DNA from: Haliclystus octoradiatus
Lineage: Eukaryota > Cnidaria > Staurozoa > Stauromedusae > Haliclystidae
DNA length: 64,000 nucleotides
Direction of reading: 5' to 3'
NCBI GenBank assembly: GCA_916610825.1
Contig: OU744449.1
Location: forward strand, 62,001-126,000
Position numbers and translations under genes: made by a program. Below the pieces are notes generated by a model. That model was not told where the DNA came from, ran no database searches, and saw nothing but the letters and a program-made list of their open reading frames with translations. Positions 20,181 through 33,100 of this stretch are shown one piece after another; positions within the stretch are counted from its first letter, which is position 1; each line of letters starts with the position of its first letter.

Positions 20181-20720
20181 CTACTGCTGATACCAACCCG
20201 TTCAACTTCATCAAGAAGTTGTTGCCCGGGGGGGTAACTCCAGCTCTTTAGGGACGGGGAGTTGCCACTTTGGAAAAAGGTAAAGTACCCAAAAAGTTCT
20301 GTTGATGCTACCCAAAAAGTTCTAGCAGGTTGATTGATTTTAGGTAAATACACAAAAGTGATGCAAATTTTTTCTTAAAAAGTCAAAAATAGGATACCCA
20401 AAAGCTCCAAAATTTGAAATCTCATACCCAAATAGTTTTTCTCAGATGGAATATGGACCCCAAAAAGTGACACGTCCCCGTATAGCCGCCCTAGTGGAGT
20501 AACTGTGCATCAGATATGCTATTTGTTAAGATAGAAATATCGTCAACGAATGAGGTCCGATACGCTGCGCTCTGGATGACGCGTATCTGAAACATCAATC
20601 GATATTCCAGTCTTGGTGCTAGTTATCATAAAAGACGGCAAATGTATGAATGTACAGTCAAAAGAACTTTTATTCGAAAATTCAGATTGATTCAAGGGGC
20701 CGTTTTTGTAGGATCTGCCC
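20181..20720 (-). mobile_element. LINE RT fragment interrupted by a CCCGGGGGG-type insertion
   Basis: 20505-20720 (minus) encodes a damaged RT palm ending in DDISILTNSISDA, and 20190-20224 continues with KLLDEVERVG. The same order occurs uninterrupted at 25400-25500, so 20225-20504 is an insertion. A frameshift lies near 20550. This LINE type differs from the CR1-like copies at 8, 22, 37 and 55 kb. Confidence 0.7.
20225..20504. mobile_element. Short inserted repeat beginning CCCGGGGGGGTAACTCC
   Basis: This 280 bp block interrupts the LINE fragment exactly where the copy at 25430 is continuous. It is related, in inverted orientation, to 27990-28315: both carry a GGTAACTC end and runs such as CCAAAAAGTTCT/CCAAAGAGTTCT. 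There is no ORF. It is probably a MITE-like family; the exact ends were not resolved. Confidence 0.6.
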
Positions 20721-21128
20721 CAGTCGTTCTGGTATGGCTCCGGCACCCCTTATTTTAGATACAAATAAAAAAGTTATTCGATTTTGAAACTGCACTTGAT
20801 CGCAAACGTTTTAGTGCGTAATCTTTCATAATTTCTTGACATGAGATTGCCTTTAAATTAGATACGGATTGTTGCAAAAGGTCACCTTTGAGTAAAAGAT
20901 TTAACAATTATGCTCATTAATTGGCTGCTATTGTTTGAATATCGCCTTTTGAATATTATGAGTTGACTAAAAGTATTGAACCATAGGTAAATACATATTA
21001 TAGCTAGATTACATTTTTATCTAACTACGTGAAAATGAGGCAAAGTTACAAATATGAGGATACACAAAAGCTACAAAGATGTTCATAGGTCTGAGTTATA
21101 ACAAACATCTTCTTTGGATGCTGATAAT

Positions 21129-24100
21129 TTATTTATCACGAATAGCAATCCAGATTTCTTCCCGTGGTTGAGTAACGAGACCGTAGTCCTTGGTGGCTTC
21201 TTTGTCTTCGTTGATTAATGAAATTTTAAACTTCCTGAAAATATGAACGATCATTGTGGAAGCTTCAATGTAAGCAAATTTGTAGCCAGGACACTTCCGT
21301 TTGCCAGCAAATCCAAACGGGGAAAAGGCGAGGTTTGGGCGTTGCTTCTTCGCTTCTTCATCAGTGAATCTACTTGGATCAAATCTATAGCAAGAGAAAT
21401 ACAGAGAAAAGATAATTAGCTAAGATCATAATCTTTAAAACCCGTCGGGCGAGAGTTTTACGTTGAGTTGAGTGTATGGTTATATTTGATATACAAAATA
21501 ATCAGTAAAGTAATTGGCGAAATCACAGTTAAAATAGAATAATCAATGTATGTATGTATGCATGTATGTATTTTGTAGCACCATGGCTAACAGGCAAATA
21601 AACAAAGGAGGATATTTTTAAATGTATCCTCACTTACATGTGACCTTTAAACAAACAAAAAAAGTATATATATATAAAGAAAACTGTGATAAACTGACGT
21701 GATTAAGTTTAAATTTGAATGTTTGTAAAGAACTAGACGATATAACTTCTTCAGGAAGAGAGTTCCATGGCTTGATTAGTCTATTTGCAAAGTAATGTTT
21801 GCAACAGTCATAGTTAAATGATTTAGTTGGGTACAGCGTCAGTGAATGTCCACGCAAGGAATATTTGGAATGTTTAATAGTGAAAAAATTCATCTGGAGC
21901 CAAGTCAATCAAGTTTTTCAAAATTCTGAAGACCATGTGAAGATCAAACTTAAGGCAGCGTAATTCTAGAGACTCAAGGTTGAGGTAGGCAAGACGATCT
22001 ACATAGGGCTTGTAAGAATTATTTTCAAACAAACATATCTTGTGAAAGAGCGCTAAACGTTTTCTAAAATATTTATGTCCTTGATGAGACAGGGATTCCA
22101 GACTGGCGTAGATGACTCAAGCATTGGTCTGACGTATGTTGTGAACGCTTTCACTAACAGCTCCGGGTTATTTGAGGAAAAGCATTTCTTGATTAGGAAA
22201 GAACGGTTTTTGCTTTAGCGGCTAGCATGGAACAGTGTTCTGTGAACTTTAGATCTGCAGTTAGTAGGATTCCAAGATCTTTCACAGAAGATGAACGTGA
22301 TAATGCCTTTCCATCTAACTGATACGCAGCATCCGAAATAGATGATTTCCCAAATGAAAGTACAGAGCATTTCTCTTGGGCAATTTTGAGTTGCCAGCGT
22401 TCTGCCCAGGAGGAGAGGTGATCAAGTGTAGAATGTAGAGGAGAACTGTCAGTGGTAAATCTTTTAAACGAAATCTTAGCATCATCAGCAAAGAGTTTTA
22501 TACAACAGTTGAGTTCCAAGCAGCTTGCAATGTCATTTACATAGACAATAAAAACAAGAGGGCCTAAAACTGAACCCTGAGGTACACCACTTATTACAGG
22601 GAGGATTCCCGATGTTGAATCCCCGACAGCTACCTGTTGGGTGCAACCAGTCAAAAAAGATTCTATCCATTTTAAAAGTTCATAGTTAATGCCATATCCC
22701 TTCAATTTTGATATTAATTTACTATGACAGACAGTGTCAAAAGCCTTGCTAAAATCAATGTAAACTGTACCTTCATACGCTCATTTACAGCAGCAATAAA
22801 TATAGTTTTCTTTCCCAACAAGGTATTTTCTTTACGTATTTTCACAGAGCCGTGTTCGAACTACACCCATCCATTCATTAATTTCTCAACAAGGAAATAG
22901 AATTTTAACGGGGAGAGGAAAAATTGTGACGTCGACATTTGCCTGAAGTGATCACCACTCGCCAGTATGGGGGGCATCGCTGCATATCTCAAAGATGAAA
23001 AATGGTAAATTTAGGTTGAGATCTAGCGGACACAACAAAGAAGGGAATGAATATCTCGATAGAGTGGAAACGTGATCTTACTTTGATGGTCATCCAGGGG
23101 GGTTAAGGTTGCTACCCAGTTTGCCATCTAGTTCACCCCACCCATACCCGGGGCCCATACAAAGATACCGATGACTACCTTTGAGGCTGAGGCCAAATGT
23201 CTTCATCTTGTAAAACAACACCAAGAGCTAGAATGATGGGTGTCTAGAAGAACAACGTAAACAGGTCATTAAAACTAAATGACAGCGCAGCATCATAATT
23301 CACTTGAGACTAAATTAAATTAATTTTCGTTTGCTACAAGCTGTTGTAGTACCTCTTTGGGAATAGTATGCCCTGCCACAATCGAGTCGAATTCGGAGAA
23401 TCTTGCTGCCCACGGAGCAAGGACAGAGCATCGCATCGACTCATCAATGACACATCTCAAGTAGCTGATCAATAAAAAACTGATGATAAATACAGACAGA
23501 GAAATGCGAACATGATGAATCCATATTCTGCGACTTACGTCATTTCGCTGACATGTTCCATTGTGACCTCGTCAGCTGATCCAATAACGTCATCGATCTC
23601 TCTACATAGACGTACAATGCATTTTGGATTCTTTGCAAGGTAGTATATAACCCATGTCAATACTATAACAAACAAAGTATATCTGTCTATTCTATTGAAA
23701 ATAATCACATTCGAAGATGAAGTCAAACAAAATGCTTGTGGGATAAAACATACAGTTTCCAGTTGTATGAAATCCACCAATAATATTTGTCATGACATTG
23801 TCAATGATCTAAGGGTTAAAGAAAACAACAACAGCAATAGCACAAGTGATGATGACAGACTTATATAAGCAAATACCAATCTGAGTTCTGATTGGCTTAG
23901 AACAGCATTGCTTGCACTTTTGAGTTCATGACAGTTAAAACGATCTCAAGCACAAAAGAGCAACATTAAAAGTTGAAGTCGCTATATACGGTTCTGTGAA
24001 GAATGATTGAAAACATATATGAACCAATCAAATCTCAATGTGGAACAATGGTCACCATGGCAATCGATTGTAGATGTAACTTACTGATGCGTCATCAGGA

Positions 24101-27100
24101 TACACCGTACTGTCTGCAAGCATTTGATCAATCAACAGCGCTTTGCCAACATAACCAGTCTCTCTTCTCTTTACGACAACATCAAGACTCCTTTGACGCA
24201 GGTACTTCAATGCTAGCACAAACAAACAAACAAACACACAAGCAGATGATTACTCTTAACTTAAATGTTGTCTTTGCTAATCATTAGAAACAGGACCAAA
24301 AACTAACTAGTTTCCACAGTCTTATTAGCTGACATAGCTATGGTCTATAGATTGAGTACCGGGAAAGTAGTTAGAAATTGCTTATTGTACCCCTAAAAGC
24401 AGTATTAATAAGGGAATAATAAACACCAAGACTGAAGGTTAAAAAATAAAATAAAACCGTGAAGAGGATTTGCACTGCTAAGTAATTCACCAGTATCAAA
24501 CTTTTCCTGTCTTTCTTCCTTGCTCGCTGTTCCCACTGTTCCATTAAGTAAGCTTTCCATTTCAGACCAACACTAGATCAAAATTACACAAACAGAGCAA
24601 TACATCAACATACATAAGTTATGTCTACTTGGATTTCATGCCTGTAAGACATTCTTACTGTTTCGTAAGCCTTTTCGAATTGAATTATTTCTTTATGGGA
24701 AAATGCTTCACCAAATGAAGTCATCAAGATAGATTTTAGAGCTGACCCCAGCATGTGCTCTCTCAGAGGAATGTGCTCTGAATTAACGCCCGCCTTTTTC
24801 CAGTTGTCACACAGCTCCTTAGCAACCTGAAAAGCATAGATCACTCTGATATAGATAGTAATAGTTTGATGAGCTCAGCTCAATATAAACAACAACTGCT
24901 GCGTTAAAAAAAAAATACCAGAGCTCGTGAACAGATCATGAACATCTTATAAACAGTTCATGAACATTAAATGGCCCAATAGGTTATGTTGTAATTAGGC
25001 CATTTAACGCTCATAAACTGTTCATGAACTTGGGTTATGTTAAAAGTAACCCATTTAATGTTCATGAACAGTCAAGTCGGGTCAATAGTGTGGTTGATAG
25101 AAGCCACGTTTCAGGTGCATATAATAGAACAGGTTCTATAGAACAGGTTCTATCGTGTGTCTAAACAGTCTTAACTTAACGTCAGTGTTGACATCGGACG
25201 CCCAGAATTTATTTAGACCTCTAGTGGCTGCCCAAGCCTGACCTCTACGTTGGGTTAAATCATTTGAAGAAGATGGAAGTACAGAGCCTAGGTACCTGAA
25301 CGAATATACCTGTTCTATGTCACCATTTGATGTAGCAAGGTGTGCCTGTTTTATGCCTAAAGCAATAAATTTCGTCTTAGTCGTGTTAATTATCAAGCCT
25401 ACCGTTTTACCAACCCGTTCAACTTCATCGAGAAGTTTTTGTGAATCAGATATGCTATTTGTTAAGATAGCAATATCGTAAACAAATGAGAGAAAATGAA
25501 TTTAGGTAAATGTTAAAAGTAAGTCATTTAACATTTATGGACCGTTCATGAACTTAGGTGATGTTAAAATTAAGCCATTTTTGCATTCATGAACAGTCCA
25601 TGAATTTAGGTTATGATAAAAGTAAGCCATTTAACATTTATGAACTGTTTTCACAATAACACATAAACTGGTGATTGTTGGTAACAATGACACATTCATT
25701 GTGAAATCACTTTAAGATAATTTTGAATTAATTTTAAGATTATTGTAAGATCACTTCAGTTGAGATAATTCTTTCACCTGGTTAAACACGCTGATAAAGT
25801 CTTGCATTGATGTATGGCCAAATGACTGATCGAGTAGCTTCCTATGTCTTTTCCCCTCTGCAAAGTTTGCGTATTGAACACTGTTTGATCCAATCAACGG
25901 TTTGAAGAGCAGGAACTGCTCAACTGAAAAGAAAAAGCAGTATTACTGTTATTATTTACATTATTATTTGCAAGTCTCGTTGGCTGTTGGATATTGCAGT
26001 GTTTAAGGCATAATATCGTGTGCCACATGATTTAATAAATACTTTCATGATTCACATTATCACATAGGAAACATTCCAGCCTCAATAACATCAACATGTT
26101 TGTCTTCTGGACTGCAGCTTTCCGCTGTAAACTCATGGCATGAACAGCAAAAATAGGGAATTCTTCTACTACAGCATAATCCGCTTATGTGTACATAAAA
26201 TTGTAATCAATTTTCATTTCATGTATCCGAATTTGCACTTATCGTAAATATTTAATAAGACTTGACCAGAAAATAGATTATAGGTTTCCATGGCAACGCT
26301 GCAGATAAGCTGGAATTAATCAGTTAGTTACCTAGAGGCGCTAAATAAAAGAGGCACTCCCTCTGCCTGACATCTTATTACCTGGTCGATCAAAGAGCGG
26401 TAAAACATCTTTCCAGGTAGCAGCAGATGCAAGACTGACAGACAGCTGCTTTCCCCACCAGAAAGAGGCAATAGGACCATGATCGTTATGTAACTCAATC
26501 AGAAATTCATGTAGGCTACCAGCCTTTTGGATGTCTCCTAGGTTACCAAGCCTGCAATATAGACACAACTGTGTCATAACATATCTTAAATATCTAAGCC
26601 TGTGGTCACAGAAGTGAGGCATGAGTAAAACCAACTGCATTGTTTCCTAACTTCAAAACTTCAAATGGTTTCAGTAACTTTTTTAAAAATTCCAATCACA
26701 GTCAACTAAAACGAATTCGCAGTCCAAAGAGAGGCAACAGTGTATGACATGACGTAGTGGACATAAGCAGGTGAGAATTAATTTGGTAGTCAAACAAATA
26801 AAATAAAATGGTGAGAAAATAATTTGAAAGTCACAGTGATGCAATGAGTGACCAATGACAAGTACTATACCGTCCATTGTAATTTATTTTAGAACATCAG
26901 TCGTATCTCAATATCACTCATAATAACGGTATACTGTAGGAGCTGGACTGAATACTTGCATTGGTAAAATGGCTGAATTAAAGGGTTACCACACGGCAGC
27001 CGTGTTTCGATCGCCTCATCCAAACAAGAGGGGTTGTTGGGAGACACGAGAAAGCATCAGAAAAACAAGAGCCCGTAGGGCGAGTGTTTTTCAGCTTTCA

Positions 27101-30100
27101 AGTGTCTCCCAACATCCCAAGTTAGGTAACAATAGTAGGCAGTTAGTAGTAGATAACAAGAAAAGTGTTAGTTTGTTTTGATTCTATTGCGTGTATGTTT
27201 TGAACCTGGTCCAAATATCCCGCCACTGTTAGCATTGTCTGCACCGTGAGTTCCAAACATGACCAATAGCCAATCAGATTGCTAGAACAATATTCAACGA
27301 TTTAAATTTTTTTCAACTATACACCTATGCATATTCTGCTAGTATTTTAGGCATTTTATAGTTTAAATCCATTAAATTATTTTAGGCATTTTATAGTTTA
27401 AATCCATTAAATTATTCTCACAGATTTTTATTTTGTATTTTCAACCTCTTTACTATTTTCTCGCCATGTGATTATCTATTCTTGAGCATTAAATTAATTC
27501 TGGATCCAGATAGATTGCTGTTAAAAGAAAGACATTTGTATAAACATGTATGCTCTCCATGGATTATAATTTATCTGCACATTTTGTACTATTTTAATGT
27601 AACTAGTCACTAAGTTACACTCAATGAGTGTAATTTCAGCAAAATAGTGCAGTATTTATACCCTTATTAAAGCTAGAAAATTGATGGAAAATTGATGGAT
27701 CTGCTTGGGTGGATCCCTCGTATTTGCCGTTTGAGAGTCTCGTATATTTGCTACCAGATTGCCATTTTCTTGTAATCTTCTTTCCCTTGTATTTGGAGTT
27801 TCACTGTCTATATCATAGTTGCCAAAATATCTGTATTCACTTGCAATCTGCTCTCTCTAATACGTGGTTTTTAGCTATCTCTTGTAGCTGCAACAGGCTC
27901 TCTGTTAGCGTTTAATCTACTTGTTCTTGCATTAGGACTTGCAGTGTTCCGTCTAAAATTTGCTACACGCTCTCTATAGTTCCTTGTAACCCGGGGGGTA
28001 ACTCAAATATGAAGGGAATTTGGAGATGTGCCAATTTTGAGCGGTCTATATTCCAGCTGAGAAAAGTAGTTTATAGAATGTTTCAGATTTTGGATATTTT
28101 TTGGGTCCCTTTTTTAAATTGCCAGAGATGTTTGAAAAAATAAATTTGGAATCTGTCTGAAGAACTTAAAAGAACATTGAAAGAAAAATAAAAAAGTTGA
28201 AATACTTTTTCTAGTTTTTTAGAACTTCTGGGGTAGCTTTTTCAAGTTTCCAGAACTCTTTGGATACTTCACTTTTTCCAAGTGACAACCCGCCCCCAGC
28301 CCCCCTGTCCATGTAGAGCCAGAGATACACTTTGGGCTTGTATTTTCAAGTTTATGCTATGTATATATTGTAGGATTGATTTTGTAATCTTGCGAATTAC
28401 CATTGATAATTAGATCACAGTTTTGAATACCGTAATTAAACACAAACGCTTTGTTTGTAATTTATTTCCTTTCACTGTTGAGGCTGAGGAGGTAATGAAT
28501 TGCCGGACTTGTTTAGATTTTCAAGTTTCAACTCGTTCAATTCTTATTTGTGATGCAGGCCGCGTTTCAATTAAATGTTTATGTTGTTGACTGCAAACAC
28601 ATCTTCATTCCTGCAGGCTGTAGGCCTTATTTAGTTTGTAGGAACCTTCCTGAACCATCTAGCACAACCTACATGACTCCAACGCATAATCTAGAAGTTT
28701 CTATCTTTCTTTTAAAACACTATAAATACAGCAAATGTAGAATATAAATTAATTATTATCTTTAAACTAACTTACTATCAACATATCAACTTGAGTGTGG
28801 ACAAAGTGCGAGCCAGCGAGCCATGAAATCTTGCGAGCCATCACGTCATTCAATGCGAGCCATACCGAAATATGCGAGCCATGTCGTCATTCAATGTGAG
28901 CCATTATCAAATCATGCGAGCCATGTTGAAACTTTGGTTATATAGAATTTCTTAAAATTTACACATAATATTTTGGTTTTATTGCTTTTCGATATAGTAC
29001 TCCACATAAATATCTATGATGAGAAACTATTCTTCAGGAAAAATTCATCATTTTAAAAACAATCAATTTGGTTTTACTAAATTTCAAAAATGTTTAGCGT
29101 TTCACGGTTTTAAGACATCAAAATGGTAAATAAACTATAAACTTTTTAATTCACTTTGATACATGTCTTAGAACTATATCTAGCGATATTTAGTCATAGA
29201 AATGCTTCGTTTTCATTTAGAGATCAAGAAGTTAGAGAAAGTGAAAAACCGGCTTCTTTCACAATCATACCCCCCCCCCCAAGCAACTTGGAAGGCTGTT
29301 TCTAAATAAAAAGATAATATATCTTCATAATATTTTTATTTAAATCAGATGCACATCTGAAAACCATATGTAGCGCTATCTAATGATGTCTCGAATGATG
29401 TATATGCCTTGTTCTCATTAGAGCGGCCTACAAGTTGCAGAAAGTGAAAAACAAGCATTTTGAAAAACCCTAAAATACCCCCCTCCCCCCCCCCCATCAA
29501 CTTGAATGGCTGTATCTGGATATATGAACTAATGGTATCAGATCATCGCCTTGTTCTCAATTGAGAGACCTACAAGTTGGAGAAACAAAAACTTGCTTTT
29601 TCAAAATCTGAAAAGTGGTGAAATCACACTAGATCGACCTAGCTAGATGGCCGATACTGCATATAGACTTGATATCTTTTTATCAGGTTTTTTTTAATCA
29701 CTTTGATACATATCTGAGTATCGTATCATATATCAAGATATGAAGTGAGTTGTATCATCTGATTTATTGTGAGAGACATTTAAAGTCAAGAATTATAAAA
29801 CCGTTTAGTAATTTCGAAAACTGAAAAGTGGTGAAATTTCACTTAGGCCAACAAAATATAGAGTTATACTTTATATTTTTTTATCTAGTATTTTAACTCA
29901 CTTCGATGCGTCACTAAGTATAACATACTAAGATAAACATTGCATTGTATCCCCTGTTTTAGTGTGAGAGACATTTGAAGTCGAAAAATATAAAACCGGC
30001 TTTTCTCGAAATCTGAAAAGTGGTGAAATTTCACTTAGGTCAAGGTTGCCGTTACTAAATATAGTTATAGACTTCATATTTTTTCATCTAGTTTTTCAAT

Positions 30101-33100
30101 TCACTTTGATACATGTTTGTGTATACCATACTAAGATTAACAGTGAATTGTATCTCCTGCTTTAGTGTGAGAGACATTTAAAGTCGGGAGTTATAAAACC
30201 CGGCTTTTTTCGAGGTTTGAAAAGCAGCTAAAAAAGTGGTTAAATCACCTAAAAATAGACTTGATATTTTTTCATCTTGTTTCCTGCAGAATAAATTTTT
30301 ATCATAGATAATTATGTGGAGTACTTTATCGAAAAGCAACAAATCCAAAATATTATGTGTAAATTTTAAGAAATTCTGTGTAACCAAAGTGTCAACATGG
30401 CTCGTGTAAGACAATGGTCGATGTGAGGGAGACATAAACGACACAGTAAAGTTCAAGTAATTATCTTTTCACTGGTCTCTCGACGAACTCTATACGCGAG
30501 TCCGTTAACAAGACTTCAAACTCTATTTTTATATACAAACACCGCTGACCTGCCATACCGCAGTCAGCTGGCAGACTTTACAAGTTTATATTACATCACG
30601 GCTACGATCACAGGAAGGGACAACAGGCAATATATTTAAACAAACAAATCACACATCCCTACCTTATCTCAAGATCACATAGCTCATACGTTAACACACT
30701 TAATTAGTTAACTACTGTACAACAGGAAACATACACCCCTATCAGATTTCTAAATCTAAAAACATTTAAAAATACTAACTTAAAATTATTCTTCAACTAG
30801 TACAACGTAAATAGTTCAAACGTCAAAAACCAATTTATTTCTTCGTAATCGTATGAATAACACATAAACAAACTGTTCAACTGGCAACGACAACCAAATT
30901 CTTTTGTTGGCGACAAATAACTTTAAACTTGTAGCCATAACGCATCAGCAAACTAAACGCAGTTAAATAAAATTTCCCATGCAGAGACACACGTCAACAA
31001 CTGCACGTATCTTTGAATGATGCGTAAAACAACGGATGTTTACAGAATATCATAGCAACATAGCATCTTTATATCTCTGCAAAACTAGACCTCCGATAAA
31101 TAATTAAACATTAATTACAAAAATCATATGCATATCATTACGGATGTTTACAGATAGCAACGCAACTCTGCAAAACTAGACCTCCGATAATCCTTATAAC
31201 ATGAGTCCAAAGTAGCCAAACAGGCAAACGAATAACAAATAGCTATATCCATCAATTGATATTTGCCTTGATAATAATTCATAATTCATAATAATAACAA
31301 TTTCATATAACCATACTCTTCGCACCAGAGCAAAAAAATCACGTATTTATCTTAGTGCCGCTTTTCATAAACCAATGTAATAACCATCCATTCCAGCAAA
31401 ACTGTACCATTAATAAAATCCAAAATATCTTCCATTCAATCGATATCTTCGAACGAACACTTCAAAAATATTACAACTGAAAGCTCAAAGAACCATTTTC
31501 ATCGAAAACAAATCATGGTAAATTAATACAAATCAAAACGACAACAGCGCTGTCATTAACAATAGCCAATGCTTAATCAAAACCAATTCATTACTGGTCT
31601 CCCTCACATCCCATCTTTTTCAGTTTGGCCCGTTAGCTTGTAAGACTATGGTCGATGTGAGGGAGACATAAACGACACAGTAAAGTTCAAGTAATTATCT
31701 TTTCACTGGTCTCTCGACGAACTCTATACGCGAGTCCGTTAAAGGGGCAAAATTGACCGGCGACCGCTGCGAGATCAATTTGAATATATGCTTAGCGTAA
31801 TTCAACCGTCTCGCTTTGAAACTATTGTTATACGCAAGCCTAATTTGTAATAAATTCATGTCAACAATGAACATTGTGTTATAAACAATAAACATGCACG
31901 TGATCCTAAGTGCGTAGCGCCTGCCGGTCATTTTTGCTCCTTTAACAAGACTTCAAACTCTATTTTTATATACAAACACCGCTGACCTGCCATACCGCAG
32001 TCAGCTGGCAGACTTTACAAGTTTATATTACATCACGGCTACGATCACAGGAAGGGACAACAGGCAATATATTTAAACAAACAAATCACACAGCTCGCAT
32101 AATTCGATAACGACTCGCATTTAATGAGGTCATGGCTCGCATATTTCTGTATGGCTCGCATCGAATGACGTCATGGCTCGCAAGATTTCATGGCTCGCTG
32201 GCTCGCAGTTTGTCCACACTCTATCAACTTGGAATTACTATGATTATTCATAAGAAGAAATATATAAATCAATTCAACTTACGTTGTTATTATTGTTTCT
32301 TCAATATAATTCTACAGTTCTCATCAAGTTATCGGAACAAACTTCATAGATCAATTTCTAAATTGATGATATTTGCAACCGAAGAAGGAAGAGTTTGTTT
32401 ACATTTATTTTTATATTATTGCGTTTTCACTGCCGCTTTTGTTACACATCCAGCTATCATTATAATGTGGAAGTGCAGTTCTACAGATATCACAAAAGGG
32501 TGTTCTGCTTCAATGATTCTAGACAATAGAGTGTTTATCATGTATGGAACTGTTTGATTAAGCAGCTCCTTTGAAGAATAGCGCGGCATTGCTAACAAAT
32601 AAAAAAGCAATTTTTGGTTATTTTTCCGTCAAAACTTGGCCAATCAAAGAAATAAAGCATTGGAAGGACGCATCCAGGTTAAGACGAATCCAATGATATA
32701 AGTCATGCATTGATTGGATCTAAAACGGCTTCCCTAATCCCCGCCGTTGTACACATTACAGACACACAAATGGAATAGCGTCAATTTAGAAGTAGATTGA
32801 ATACATTAAATTAGATCATCATAATTTTGTCACAAATTTTGTCATGCTTGCAACATCCACTTACTCTGTGTCACTAGGAGACATTCCAGGAAACGATAAC
32901 TGAGACGGTCTTTCTTGATGCTGCAGAAATGAAACACAAAAAATATAATCATAGGCTTACAATGCGAATAGTGTGATACAATAAAAAGTCATCCAAAGAA
33001 TAAGTCCAAACATAAGTTGATGCAAAGGAAAATAATTTGATGATAAAACCTGTTGTTCAGGTACTGAAGCTCAATTTAAAATCTAAATTTAAAATCTGAC

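Larger units (their letters stand above)
28793..32221. mobile_element. Mutator-like (MULE-type) non-autonomous element with about 240 bp TIRs and 9 bp target duplication
   Basis: The ends GAGTGTGGACAAA (28793) and TTTGTCCACACTC (to 32221) are inverted, and TATCAACTT flanks both sides (28784-28792, 32222-32230). The inverted repeats extend about 240 bp (28793-29035 against 30290-30404 plus 32098-32221). Their outer half is studded with TGCGAGCCAT repeats. Long TIRs with 9 bp duplications are typical of Mutator-like elements. There is no transposase. The interior (about 29200-30230) repeats a unit of about 195 bp containing GAGAGACATTT and CTGAAAAGTGGTGAAAT. The right arm is split by the LTR element at 30405-32092. 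Before that insertion the element was about 1.74 kb. Confidence 0.85.

Noticed and set aside
31695..31931. 78-codon frame spanning the TTAA mini-element
   Set aside because: It crosses the element boundary and lies within non-coding LTR sequence; chance frame.
28550..32220. CRISPR-like array from the TGCGAGCCAT repeats
   Set aside because: Repeats are short, irregularly spaced and mirrored at both ends of a TIR element; the genome is eukaryotic.
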